A stretch of 64,000 bases of DNA, from contig JAWKSY010000007.1 of assembly GCA_041402125.1 (NCBI GenBank), positions 62,001 through 126,000 on the forward strand, in the 5' to 3' direction. Origin of the DNA: JAWKSY01 sp041402125. GTDB lineage: Bacteria; Planctomycetota; GCA-002687715; DRQF01. The notes below the pieces were generated by a model, which made no database searches, was not told where the DNA came from, and saw nothing but the letters and a program-made list of their open reading frames with translations. Positions 1 to 7,949 of this stretch are shown here, piece after piece (the first letter of the stretch is position 1; every line of letters begins with the position of its first letter). The translations under genes and the position numbers were made by a program.

Positions 1-74
1 TTGATCTTCTGGTAGGACTCGCCCGCGGGCGGGCGGATCTTCAGCCAGGCCGGTTTTCTCTGGAACTCGGTCAC
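1..74 (-). CDS. lipA: Lipoyl synthase, N-terminal fragment
   Basis: Only the first 24 codons and part of the next are present; the gene runs off the left edge. The reading starts at a GTG and gives VTEFQRKPAWLKI followed by RPPAGESYQKIK. This matches the conserved leader of lipoyl synthases (KPxWLK, a short loop, then a helix before the first cysteine cluster). LipA is a radical-SAM enzyme that inserts sulfur at C6 and C8 of protein-bound octanoate on lipoyl domains. The Fe-S cysteines lie outside the window, so the call rests on the leader alone. A good promoter lies just upstream on the same strand, which supports this start. Confidence 0.66.
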   Translation of the reverse strand, partial: MTEFQRKPAWLKIRPPAGESYQKI

Positions 75-106
75 CGTGCTGCCCCCCGTGCAGATCGCCG
101 GAAGAC

Positions 107-135
107 GTTTTAGGGAAAGGCTTTCCGACTCGCAA
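107..135 (-). promoter_or_regulatory. Promoter of lipA
   Basis: On the minus strand, TTGCGA (135-130) and TAAAAC (112-107) are separated by exactly 17 nt. The expected start site leaves a leader of roughly 25 nt before the lipA GTG at 74. Confidence 0.55.
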
Positions 136-311
136 GGTGGTCGGGCCGGAGGCGGCAAGTCGCGTCTGGCGACGGAGTTACCGCGAGGGGGCTCGGAGCT
201 TGGGGTCGCGGGCCGGAAGGTCGATAGGGATGGAGGCGAACCGCGCCCCCGTCCGCGGCCGTCCGCGCCCCCTCCCGGAGGACGGGAGGGGAGCCCCGGA
301 GTGACTCCGCC

Positions 312-1295
312 ATGACCCTGACCTCCCTCGTGATCGCCGTTCTCACCGCCTTCGGTTCCCCCGGGGACCGGGCGGCGGCCGAACCGGTCTCCGGGGGGCT
401 CGCGGAACGGGTCATCGAGTGGCAAGTCGTGGATTCCCATGGTGTTGTGCCATCGGCCGATCTCGGGTCCCAGCTCCGGGCCGTCGAGTCCGCGGCGCCG
501 GCGGAGCGGCCGGGGGCGATCCTCGGTCTCGCCTTCCTCGGAGACCCCGGCGCCCGCGAGTGGATCCTCGCGCTCGCCGAGGGCGGGGACTTCGCCGCGG
601 CCTGGCTCGGCGAGGTCGGTCGCGACGAGGTCGCCGAGCGGGCGGCCGGCTGGCTCGCCCTCGGGCTGTTGGGCGGGGCCGAGGCCCGGCGCCGTCTCAC
701 GGCCTTCCTGGCGGAAGCGCGCGGGGTGGACGCGCGGGTCTACTCCGCCGCTCTCGCGGGGCTCTTCGTCGCCGCGGCGGAGGAGGGCGAGTTCCGCGAC
801 GCCGCGACGCGGGCGCTCTGCGACGATCTCGCCGCGCGCCCGGGGCTGGCGCCCGCCCTCCGCGACCTCGCCGCCGCCGCCTCGCCCGACGGACGCCCGC
901 GCGATCCGCGCTTCGCCGCCCTGGCCGAGCTGCGACGCGCCTCGGGATCGCGAGCCTGGGCGCGACTGGGCGCCGAGCTCGAGCGGGAGCCCGCGGCGGA
1001 GCTCGTCGATCTCGGCCGCGCCGCGCGCCGCCTCGTCGATTTTGGGCTCGACGACGCTCTCCCCGGGTCGCCGTCCGTCGCGCTGGTCTCGGCCCGTCGC
1101 GGCGCGAGGGCCTCCGCCCCGGTCAGCGGGCGGACCCGGCTGATGCTCGCCTTCCTCGCCGAATGCCTGCCGGAGGTCCGCCCGACCGTCGACGGCCTCG
1201 AGACGGCCCTCGGTCGTCGACGTCCCGCGACGTGCATGAAAATGCAGGAGTCCTCAAGCGACGGCCCCGCCTTCCCGAAGAAGGAAGGGGATTGA
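312..1295 (+). CDS. Secreted alanine-rich helical protein of unknown function
   Basis: This 327-residue protein is not recognised. It opens with a hydrophobic signal-like segment (MTLTSLVIAVLTAF, then Ala-rich residues to about 23) and probably enters or crosses the membrane. The rest is rich in Ala, Leu, Arg and Glu, with short helix-turn-helix units such as GAILGLAFLGDPGA and GWLALGLLGGAEA that resemble HEAT/PBS-lyase-like repeats. No catalytic motif is visible. The ATG is preceded by GGAG at about 9 nt, which fixes the start. A strong intrinsic terminator follows 45 nt behind the stop, so it is probably monocistronic. It may belong to the same style of secreted HEAT-type protein as the larger one at 31519-33753. 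Confidence 0.6.
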   Translation: MTLTSLVIAVLTAFGSPGDRAAAEPVSGGLAERVIEWQVVDSHGVVPSADLGSQLRAVESAAPAERPGAILGLAFLGDPGAREWILALAEGGDFAAAWLGEVGRDEVAERAAGWLALGLLGGAEARRRLTAFLAEARGVDARVYSAALAGLFVAAAEEGEFRDAATRALCDDLAARPGLAPALRDLAAAASPDGRPRDPRFAALAELRRASGSRAWARLGAELEREPAAELVDLGRAARRLVDFGLDDALPGSPSVALVSARRGARASAPVSGRTRLMLAFLAECLPEVRPTVDGLETALGRRRPATCMKMQESSSDGPAFPKKEGD

Positions 1296-1340
1296 GGGAT
1301 CTCGAGGCCGGCGCCGGGAGGCGCCGGCCGGCACGAAACG

Positions 1341-1378
1341 AGGCGGCGCGGACCATCCGGTCCGCGCCGCCTTCCTTT
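1341..1378 (+). terminator. Intrinsic terminator
   Basis: A perfect 14-bp stem, AGGCGGCGCGGACC with a 4-nt ATCC loop and its complement, is followed by TTCCTTTC. It ends the preceding gene. Its sequence is almost identical to the terminator behind the tRNA-Glu gene at 3668. Confidence 0.8.
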
Positions 1379-1407
1379 CGCCCCGCAGTCGCGCTCGTGT
1401 TTCTCGG

Positions 1408-1745
1408 ATGCAGGTACGGTGCCAGTCACCGGATGTGCATCTCCGGGCGAATCGGTTTCGCTAGCGTTCGCGCGGGACCGGAGATGCACATCCGGTGACT
1501 GGCACCGTACTCCCCATCTCCGGGCGAATCGGTTTCGCTCGCGTTCGCGCGGGACCGGAGATGCACATCCGGTGACTGGCACCGTACCTGCATCTCCGGG
1601 CGAATCGGTTTCGCTCGCGTTCGCGCGGGACCGGAGATGCACATCCGGTGACTGGCACCGTACCTGCATCTCCGGGCGAATCGGTTTCGCTCGCGTTCGC
1701 GCGGGATCGGCGATGCACATCCGGTGACGGGCACCGTACCTGCAT
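1408..1745. repeat. Inverted-repeat element E1, extended into a 76-77 bp tandem array
   Basis: A left arm (1408-1440, core GGTGCCAGTCACCGG) is followed by a 43-nt spacer and a right arm (1484-1510). The spacer plus right arm is then repeated three more times with a 76-77 bp period; right arms are at 1561-1593, 1637-1669 and 1713-1745. The spacer ends are complementary (CTCCGG and CCGGAG), as are inner GCGAA and TTCGC. The last right arm carries a substitution (GACGGG for GACTGG). The rest of 1296-2033 holds only the terminators and the gltX promoter listed separately. Confidence 0.9.
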
Positions 1746-1778
1746 CTCCGATTCGCGAACGGCGGGCCCGCGAAGGCC

Positions 1779-1815
1779 AAAAAAAACCACCGCGCGAGTC
1801 GCCCCGCGCGGTGGT
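1779..1815 (-). terminator. Minus-strand intrinsic terminator without an obvious gene
   Basis: Read on the minus strand, an 11-bp stem ACCACCGCGCG (9-nt loop) is followed directly by eight T residues, a textbook Rho-independent terminator. The only sequence upstream of it on that strand is the 1816-2033 gap and the antisense of gltX. It therefore suggests an unannotated minus-strand transcript. In the plus direction it lacks a T run. Confidence 0.7.
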
Positions 1816-1975
1816 CGGAAAACCGAGGTATCGTCGTGCGTGCTGCCGTGCCGTACGCCCCGGCGATTCCCCTCCTCGGTCTCCCCTCCCTTCCCACGAC
1901 TCTCATCGGCAGAAAACCCGCGGACCTGAGTGGGGGGCGGGAAAATTCGCCCTGCACGGAGCGGTGCGCGCGCGA

Positions 1976-2004
1976 TTGGTCCCTCGCGACCGCGCCCCTA
2001 CAAT
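1976..2004 (+). promoter_or_regulatory. Promoter of gltX
   Basis: TTGGTC (1976-1981) and TACAAT (1999-2004) are separated by 17 nt, about 30 nt before the gltX start codon. Confidence 0.65.
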
Positions 2005-2033
2005 GCGCCGTTCGTCCCCTCCCGGAGCACGCC

Positions 2034-3527
2034 ATGTCCGCCCCGATCCGCGTCCGATTCGCCCCGAGCCCGACCGGCTACCTCCACATCGGCGGGGCCC
2101 GGACCGCGCTCTACAACTGGCTCCTCGCGCGTCAGCAGGGCGGGACCTTCGTCCTGCGCATGGAGGACACCGACGAGGAGCGGAACACCGACGCGGCCCG
2201 GCAGACGATCTTCCGCGGCCTCGACTGGCTCGGTCTCACGCCCGACGAGGGGCCCGAGCAGGGCGGGCCGCACGGGCCCTACTCCCAGAGCGAGCGCATG
2301 CCGGTCTACCTCGAGTGGGCCGAGCGGCTGAAGGAGTCGGGGGCGCTTTATCCCTGCTTCGCGACGCGGGAGGAGCTCGCCGAGCTGCGCGCCCGGCAGG
2401 AGGCGGAGAAGGCGCCCGTCTTCGGCTACGACGGACGCTATCGCGACCTCGACCCCGCGGAGGCGCGGCGCCGCATCGCGGCGGGGGAGGAGCACACCTG
2501 GCGGCTCCGGGTCCCGCGCGGCGAGACGGTCGTGCTGAAGGATCTCATCCGCGGCGACGTCGCCGTGTCGAGCGACGACATCGAGGACATCATCCTCCTC
2601 CGCGCCAACGGCACGCCCGTGTACAACCTCGCGGTCGTCATCGACGACCACGACATGGCGATCACGCACGTCATCCGCGGCGAGGATCACCTCACCAACA
2701 CCTTCAAGCAGCTCATCATCTATCGCGCGCTGGGCTGGGACGAGCCCACCTTCGCGCATCTGCCCCTCATCCTCGGGCCGAGCGGCGAGGGCAAGCTCTC
2801 GAAGCGGAAGCACCCCGAGGCGGCCCTCGAGCTCTACCAGCAGAAGGGCTACCCGGTGGAGGCGGTCGTGAACTGGCTCGCGATGATCGGCTGGTCGCTC
2901 GACGACAAGACCGAGATCATGAGCCGCGAGGAGCTCGTCCGGAGCTTCGGTCTCGACCGCGTCAGCGCCGCCGGCGCGCGGCTCCCGATGGACAAGCTCG
3001 ACTGGCTGTCCGGCGAGTACATCCGCGCGATGTCCCTGGAGGAGGTGGAGGCCGGCTTCCGGCCCTTCCTCGTCGAGGCGGGGCGGCTCTCGGCCGATCC
3101 GAACGACGCGGAGCGCCTCCGCCTGCGCCGGATCGCGGCGGCCGAGAAGGACCGCGTCCGGCGCTTCGGGGAGATCGTCGAGCGCACGGACTGGGTCTTC
3201 GCCGCCGAGCTCGACTTCGAGCCCAAGGCCCTCGCCAACCTGGGCAAGGCCGAGGCGGCCTCCGTCCTCGAGGGCTACCTCGGGGAGGTCCTCCCGAAGA
3301 CGGACGTCGAGGATCCCGCCGCGATGGAGGCCGACGCGCGGAGTTGGGCCGAGGGCCGCGGCCTGGGTTTCGGCAAGTTCGTCCACCCCGTCCGGGCCGC
3401 CCTCACGGGGCGCACGGCCGGTCCGGGCCTCTTCGACTGCGTCGCGATCCTGGGACGGGAGGAGTCGGCGCGTCGCCTGGCGGCGGGCCTGGAGCGGGCC
3501 CGCGGCGCCTCCGCCGGCGGCGCCTGA
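2034..3527 (+). CDS. gltX: Glutamyl-tRNA synthetase
   Basis: Class I aminoacyl-tRNA synthetase that charges tRNA-Glu (and in many bacteria tRNA-Gln for later transamidation) in the cytoplasm. The 497-residue product has the family N-terminus RVRFAPSPTGYLHIGGAR with the HIGH-type motif at residues 18-21. The KMSKS-type loop reads KLSKR at 254-258, followed by a helical anticodon-binding C-terminal half. The length is normal for bacterial GltX. The start is the ATG at 2034: GGAG lies 10 nt upstream and a promoter 30 nt upstream, and the reading-frame extension before it has no family similarity. The tRNA-Glu gene follows 58 nt downstream, so enzyme and substrate RNA may be co-transcribed. Confidence 0.95.
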   Translation: MSAPIRVRFAPSPTGYLHIGGARTALYNWLLARQQGGTFVLRMEDTDEERNTDAARQTIFRGLDWLGLTPDEGPEQGGPHGPYSQSERMPVYLEWAERLKESGALYPCFATREELAELRARQEAEKAPVFGYDGRYRDLDPAEARRRIAAGEEHTWRLRVPRGETVVLKDLIRGDVAVSSDDIEDIILLRANGTPVYNLAVVIDDHDMAITHVIRGEDHLTNTFKQLIIYRALGWDEPTFAHLPLILGPSGEGKLSKRKHPEAALELYQQKGYPVEAVVNWLAMIGWSLDDKTEIMSREELVRSFGLDRVSAAGARLPMDKLDWLSGEYIRAMSLEEVEAGFRPFLVEAGRLSADPNDAERLRLRRIAAAEKDRVRRFGEIVERTDWVFAAELDFEPKALANLGKAEAASVLEGYLGEVLPKTDVEDPAAMEADARSWAEGRGLGFGKFVHPVRAALTGRTAGPGLFDCVAILGREESARRLAAGLERARGASAGGA

Positions 3528-3585
3528 AAAGCGGGGCGGGAGCGGTTGAAGCGCCCCTCCCGCCGATCTACTATCCCCCCGCACT

Positions 3586-3660
3586 GGCCCCTTCGTCTAG
3601 TCCGGTCCAGGACGCAAGGTTCTCATCCTTGAAACAGGGGTTCGAATCCCCCAGGGTCAC
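3586..3660 (+). tRNA. tRNA-Glu (anticodon CTC)
   Basis: The sequence has the tRNA-Glu layout: 5' acceptor GGCCCCT, D-arm region GTCTAG to AGGAC, anticodon stem CAAGG/CCTTG with loop TTCTCAT (CTC), and T-loop TTCGAAT. No CCA is encoded. The 3' acceptor strand AGGGTCA is one G short of what the 5' strand needs, and the T stem has one A-C mismatch. This suggests a one-base indel in the sequence rather than a different tRNA. A terminator follows at once. Confidence 0.85.
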
Positions 3661-3667
3661 TGAAACG

Positions 3668-3705
3668 AAGCGGCGCGGACCATTCGGTCCGCGCCGCTTC
3701 TCTTT
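3668..3705 (+). terminator. Intrinsic terminator behind tRNA-Glu
   Basis: A 14-bp stem AAGCGGCGCGGACC, loop ATTC and its complement are followed by CTCTTT. It is nearly the same sequence as the hairpin at 1341. Confidence 0.8.
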
Positions 3706-3719
3706 CGACTCGACGGAAG

Positions 3720-3874
3720 ATGCACGTACGGTGCCAGTCACCGGATGTGCATTTCCGGGCGGCCCGGCTTCGACTGCGATCGCGGTGGATCGGAAATGCA
3801 CATCCGGTGACTGGCACCGTACGTGCATCCGTGGATCGGAAATGCACGAACGGTGACTGGCACCGTACGTGCAT
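3720..3874. repeat. Inverted-repeat element E2 with an extra third arm
   Basis: Left arm 3720-3752, 43-nt spacer with ends TTCCG and CGGAA, and right arm 3796-3828. Each 33-nt arm is itself palindromic (ATGCAC outer, GGTG/CACC inner). After a 13-nt remnant that repeats the end of the spacer, a second, altered right arm follows at 3842-3874 (CACGAACGG in place of CACATCCGG). The element lies between the tRNA-Glu terminator and the convergent valS stop at 3894. Confidence 0.9.
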
Positions 3875-3893
3875 TCCGTTCCGTCGCCGCCGG

Positions 3894-6536
3894 TCAGCCC
3901 TCGGCCGTCTCCGCCAGCGTGATCTCGACCGCGAAGCGATCGCCGGGGCTCGGCTCGCCGGGGACGAGCTCGAGGGCCCCGGCCGCGAGATTCGCGGCCT
4001 CGGCGACGTCGCCCATGACCGCCTCGAGGGCGGCGAGGTCCTCGGCCGCGCCGCGCACCACGAGTCGGCTCACCGGCCAGCGGAGGCTCTTCTGGGCCGC
4101 GGTCTTCGCGCCGCGGATCTTGGTCGTCACCTCGACCGCCGCCTCGAAGCCGGCCGCGTGGGCCGGGGCGGGGACGCCGTCGAACTCCGCCGCGACGGGC
4201 CAGGGCGCGGTGTGGACCGAGGCCTCGCGCCCCTCCGGCGCGGCGAGACGCCAGGACCAGACCTCCTCCGTGATGTAGGGGAGGAAGGGCGCGAGCAGGC
4301 GCAGGTAGGTCCGCATCGCGAGCTGCAGCGCGGCCACGGCCGAACGGCGCTCGTGGCCGTCCTCGGCGGCGTAGCTGCGGACCTTCACGAGCTCGACGTA
4401 GTGGTCGCAGAAGCTCCAGAAGGACTCCTCGGCGACCTGCAGGGCGGCGGCGTAGTCGAAGGCCTCGAAGGCGCGCGTCGCCTGGGCGACGGCGCGACGG
4501 AGACGCTCGACGAGCGCCAGGTCCAGCGGGCAGCCGATCGCGCCGCGTCCGGGCACGACGCCGTCGCCGCAGGCGTTGTCGATCTGCGTGAAGACGAAGC
4601 GGCTCGCGTTGAAGATCTTCGTCGCGAGCTTCTTGCCGATGCCGAAGACCTTCTCGTCGAAGGCGGTGTCCTGGCCGAGCCGCGCGCGGGCGGCCCAGTA
4701 GCGCACGCCGTCGACCGAGTGCTGGTCGAGCAGGTGGCCCGGCGTCACGACGTTGCCCTTCGACTTCGACATCTTCTTGCGGTCGGGATCGAGGATCCAG
4801 CCGCTGATGACGACGTGCTTCCACGGGATCTCGCGCTCGTGGAGCCAGGCCTTCACGATGGTGTAGAAGGCCCAGGTCCGGATGATCTCGTGGGACTGCG
4901 GCCGCACGTCCATCGGGAAGAGCTTGGCGTGGCGACCGGCGTCGCGGCTCCAGTGGCTCTGGATCTGCGGCGTGAGCGAGCTCGTCGCCCAGGTGTCCAT
5001 CACGTCCGGATCGCCGGTGAAGCCGCCGGGCTTGCCGCGCTGGTCCTCGGTGTAGCCGGTGGGCACGTCCGAGAGCGGGTCGACGGGGAGGATCGCCGCC
5101 TCGGCGTGGATGGGGCGGTCGTGCCGCGTCGCGCCGTTCTCGTCGATCTCGTACCAGACCGGGAAGGGCACGCCGAAGTAGCGCTGGCGGCTGATGCACC
5201 AGTCCTGGTTGAGGCCCTCGACCCAGGACTCGTAGCGCTTGCGCATGTAGTCGGGGTGCCAGGCGATCTTGCGACCCTGCTCCAGCAGGTCGTCCTTCTT
5301 GTCGAGGATGCGCACGAACCACTGGCGGGTCGTCACGAACTCGAGCGGCCGTTCGCCCTTCTCATAGTGCTTGACCGGGTGGCTGATCTCCTCGGGCGCG
5401 CCGACGAGAGCGGCGCCCTCGCCGCCGGGGCCGGTGCCGTCCTCGGCGAGCAGTTCGGCGACGCGCTGGCGCGCCTTCTTGACGTAGAGGCCCGTCAGCT
5501 CCGCCCAGGCGCTCTGCGCGCGCTCGGGATCCCGGCTGGCGAAGGGGCCCTCGCCGAAGGTGACGGGCAGGAGGCAGCCGTCGAGGCCGACCACCTGCTT
5601 CACCGGGAGGTCCTGCTGCTTCCACCACTCCACGTCGGTGGCGTCGCCGAAGGTGCAGACCATCAGGATGCCGGTGCCCTTCTCGGGATCGGCGTGCTCG
5701 GCCGGCAGGATCGGGACCTCGGCCCCGAAGAGCGGCGTCACCGCCGTCTTGCCGAAGTAGGGACGGAAGCGCTCGTCGTCGGGGTGGGCGACCACCGCGA
5801 TGCAGGCCGCGAGGAGCTCGGGACGCGTCGTCATGATCCGGAACTCGCCGCCGCCCTCGACGGCGAAGCGGATCACGTGCATGTGGCCGCCCTTCTCGCG
5901 ATCCTCCACCTCGGCCTGGGCGACCGCGGTCCGGAAATCCACGTCCCACATCGTCGGGGCCTCGGTCTGGTAGACCTCGCCCTTGGCGACCATGTCGAGG
6001 AAGGAAGCCTGCGAGATGCGACGCGAGTGGGCGTCGATCGTCGCGTAGGTGCTGCTCCAGTCGATCGAGAGCCCGAGCCGGCGGAAGAGGTCCTCGAAGG
6101 CCTTCTCGTCCTCCTGCGTCAGGATCTCGCACACGCGGATGAAGTCGGCGCGCGAGACGTCCTCGGCCGGCTCGCCCTTCTTCTTGTCGCGGCGCGGCTC
6201 CCAGGCCGGATCGGGGGCGAGGGTCGGCTCGCAGCGGATGCCGAAGACGTTCTGGACGCGACGCTCGGTCGGCAGGCCGTTGTCGTCCCAGCCCATCGGG
6301 TAGGAGATGTTCTTCCCGAGCATCCGCTGGTAGCGGACGATCAGGTCCTGGTGCGTGTAGCTGAAGACGTGCCCGACGTGGAGCGAGCCCGAGACGGTGG
6401 GGGGCGGGGTATCCACGACGAAGGTCTCGTCGCGGCCGCGGGCCGGATCCCAGGCGTGGATCCGGCTCGTCTCCCATGACTCCTGCCAGCGGCGCTCGGC
6501 CTCGGCCGGGTCGTACTTCTTCGGAATCTCGCGCAT
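3894..6536 (-). CDS. valS: Valyl-tRNA synthetase
   Basis: Class I synthetase charging tRNA-Val, with a CP1 editing domain that clears mischarged threonine. The 880-residue protein has HVGH at 53-56 and KMSKSKGN at 588-595. The conserved YPMGWDDNGLPTERRVQN stretch precedes the editing insert, and a helical anticodon-binding region follows KMSKS. It ends without the long coiled-coil tail of E. coli-type ValS, like the shorter form found in archaea and some bacteria. I chose the ATG giving MREIPKKYDP because family similarity starts there and a promoter with a proper leader sits in front. The frame stays open 20 codons further upstream, but that extension is not conserved. It is transcribed towards gltX/tRNA-Glu. 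Confidence 0.95.
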   Translation of the reverse strand: MREIPKKYDPAEAERRWQESWETSRIHAWDPARGRDETFVVDTPPPTVSGSLHVGHVFSYTHQDLIVRYQRMLGKNISYPMGWDDNGLPTERRVQNVFGIRCEPTLAPDPAWEPRRDKKKGEPAEDVSRADFIRVCEILTQEDEKAFEDLFRRLGLSIDWSSTYATIDAHSRRISQASFLDMVAKGEVYQTEAPTMWDVDFRTAVAQAEVEDREKGGHMHVIRFAVEGGGEFRIMTTRPELLAACIAVVAHPDDERFRPYFGKTAVTPLFGAEVPILPAEHADPEKGTGILMVCTFGDATDVEWWKQQDLPVKQVVGLDGCLLPVTFGEGPFASRDPERAQSAWAELTGLYVKKARQRVAELLAEDGTGPGGEGAALVGAPEEISHPVKHYEKGERPLEFVTTRQWFVRILDKKDDLLEQGRKIAWHPDYMRKRYESWVEGLNQDWCISRQRYFGVPFPVWYEIDENGATRHDRPIHAEAAILPVDPLSDVPTGYTEDQRGKPGGFTGDPDVMDTWATSSLTPQIQSHWSRDAGRHAKLFPMDVRPQSHEIIRTWAFYTIVKAWLHEREIPWKHVVISGWILDPDRKKMSKSKGNVVTPGHLLDQHSVDGVRYWAARARLGQDTAFDEKVFGIGKKLATKIFNASRFVFTQIDNACGDGVVPGRGAIGCPLDLALVERLRRAVAQATRAFEAFDYAAALQVAEESFWSFCDHYVELVKVRSYAAEDGHERRSAVAALQLAMRTYLRLLAPFLPYITEEVWSWRLAAPEGREASVHTAPWPVAAEFDGVPAPAHAAGFEAAVEVTTKIRGAKTAAQKSLRWPVSRLVVRGAAEDLAALEAVMGDVAEAANLAAGALELVPGEPSPGDRFAVEITLAETAEG

Positions 6537-6567
6537 CTCGGCTGTCCTTCGCTCCGGGTCGGGCCGG

Positions 6568-6596
6568 ATGATACCAGTGGCCCCGGCGGCCCCCAA
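6568..6596 (-). promoter_or_regulatory. Promoter of valS
   Basis: On the minus strand TTGGGG (6596-6591), a 17-nt gap and TATCAT (6573-6568) lie about 31 nt upstream of the valS ATG. GGAG is located between them and the start. Confidence 0.65.
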
Positions 6597-6697
6597 ACCG
6601 CTCCCCCCGCTCCCCGACGGGGGCTCCCTCCCCGGCCGCTCCGCGGCCGGAGCGACCCGGGGGAGCTGCTACCATGACCGCCCTGCGGAGGTACGCC

Positions 6698-7894
6698 GTG
6701 TCCAGGAAGTCCCCCAGCGGCCGCCGCGGCGGTCGCCGCGAAGCGGCGCTCGCCGAGCTCGAGGCCCTCTGTGCCCGCGCCTCGGAGATCGCGCGCGATC
6801 TCTTCCTCCAGAAGCCCTACTCGCGGGACGTGACGAGCCCGCTTCCCGACTGCGAGCTGCCGCTCCGCGTCGACTTCCGCGGCCGCCCGGAGGGGCGGGC
6901 GGAGCAGGCGCGCGAGCTCCTCGCGCGGCTCGAGTCGCACGTCGACGACGCGATCCTCGGCCTCGCGGCGTTTCGTCCCGGCTCCGTCTACTCCTTCTTC
7001 GACGAGCGGGCCGACCTCCCACACTGCCGGCCGCGCGACCCGAGGGAGATCTTCTGCGGCTACGGCGAGACCGGGCTTCCCCTCTGGAAGCCGATGCTCG
7101 CCTGGGGCGTCGAGACCGGCTTTCCCCGGATCGAGGACCTCGCGGCGGAGCGGGCGCGCCCGGTCCTCGCCGTCTTCAACCGCGGCGAACTCCTCGAGAA
7201 GCGCCTCGAGAGCTTCTCCCGAAAGGACCGCGCCTACGACCTGCGCGGTCAGATCGCCGTCGGGTACTACACCTGGCCCGACGGGGGGCGTTTCGCGGTG
7301 ACCCTGCAGCTCGTGCGCTCCTCCACCCGGAGCCGGGCGGTCCGTCTCGGTCTCAACGTACTCGGGCTCCTGCCCGACGGTCGTCCCGCCGACGCGCTCC
7401 TGGGGACCGACGCGCCCTGGTCCTACGTCGAGATCCACCGTCAGGCGCAGCGGCGCCTCGCGGCCATCAACCAGGCCATCCGGGCGCTCGCGCCCGCACA
7501 GCGGGCCGCGGCGGCCGCGACCGAGGCGGACCGCCTCCTCGCGGATCTGGTCCAGGGCGGCGGACGCATCGACCGTCGCGCCGGCTGGCGGACCGGGCAC
7601 GCCACCGACCGCGCCCGCGAGGGCAAGCGGCCGACGGGCATGGCCCGGCGCGACGTCGACGGCGCCCGGCCGGAGCGGATCTTCCGGGACGCCGACGAGA
7701 AGACGGTCGTCGTGCTGGGGCCGCGGGGGCGCGTCCACGTCTTCTCCGACGAGGGCCTCCACGTCACGAGCCTCCACCTCGACCGCCGGGCCCTGGACCG
7801 GCGGATCGAGAAGCGACGCTGGCAGGCGGTGGAGCCCTCCGCCGTCGCCGGGGTCCTCGCCGTGATCCGCGAGAGGTTCGAGCGCGCGAGCTGA
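6698..7894 (+). CDS. Conserved-looking protein of unknown function
   Basis: I do not recognise this 398-residue protein. It has no signal peptide or membrane segment, so it is probably cytoplasmic. It starts with a basic patch (SRKSPSGRRGGRREA), then a helical region, a central part with mixed strands (VYSFFDERADLPHCRP, GLPLWKPMLAWGVE) and a charged C-terminal third. Charge and length are compatible with a nucleic-acid-associated protein, but no motif proves it. I place the start at the GTG at 6698, which has GCGGAGG 8 nt upstream. The in-frame ATG at 6674 overlaps a -10-like TACCAT at 6670-6675 and has no ribosome-binding site. It is divergent from valS. Confidence 0.6.
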   Translation: MSRKSPSGRRGGRREAALAELEALCARASEIARDLFLQKPYSRDVTSPLPDCELPLRVDFRGRPEGRAEQARELLARLESHVDDAILGLAAFRPGSVYSFFDERADLPHCRPRDPREIFCGYGETGLPLWKPMLAWGVETGFPRIEDLAAERARPVLAVFNRGELLEKRLESFSRKDRAYDLRGQIAVGYYTWPDGGRFAVTLQLVRSSTRSRAVRLGLNVLGLLPDGRPADALLGTDAPWSYVEIHRQAQRRLAAINQAIRALAPAQRAAAAATEADRLLADLVQGGGRIDRRAGWRTGHATDRAREGKRPTGMARRDVDGARPERIFRDADEKTVVVLGPRGRVHVFSDEGLHVTSLHLDRRALDRRIEKRRWQAVEPSAVAGVLAVIRERFERAS

Positions 7895-7916
7895 TGAGAC
7901 GCGGCGGACGCCGTGG

Positions 7917-7922
7917 TAGAGT
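7917..7922 (+). promoter_or_regulatory. -10 element of tdh-kbl
   Basis: TAGAGT lies 27 nt before the tdh start codon and fits the TAGANT form seen at other promoters in this window. The -35 box at 17 nt spacing is weak. Confidence 0.4.
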
Positions 7923-7949
7923 CCCGGCCCCGCACGGAGGAGTCCTGTC

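Noticed and set aside
1408..1745. CRISPR-like regular array with a 76-77 bp period
   Set aside because: The intervening sequences are the same in every unit, not unique spacers; the units are halves of an inverted-repeat element and no cas genes are nearby.
1408..1790. Several overlapping open frames across the repeats (also at 3720-3874 and 33900-34520)
   Set aside because: They run through inverted repeats in all frames, have repetitive composition and lack ribosome-binding sites or family similarity.
1816..2033. Known structural RNA (SRP, 6S, tmRNA, RNase P) before the minus-strand terminator
   Set aside because: No diagnostic motifs of these RNAs could be found, so only an unnamed transcript is proposed.
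3720..6479. Long plus-strand frame opposite valS
   Set aside because: It begins inside repeat element E2 and mirrors the valS coding sequence; only the minus strand encodes synthetase motifs.
6674..6697. Alternative ATG start for the unknown gene at 6698
   Set aside because: It has no ribosome-binding site and coincides with a -10-like TACCAT, while the GTG at 6698 has GCGGAGG in front.
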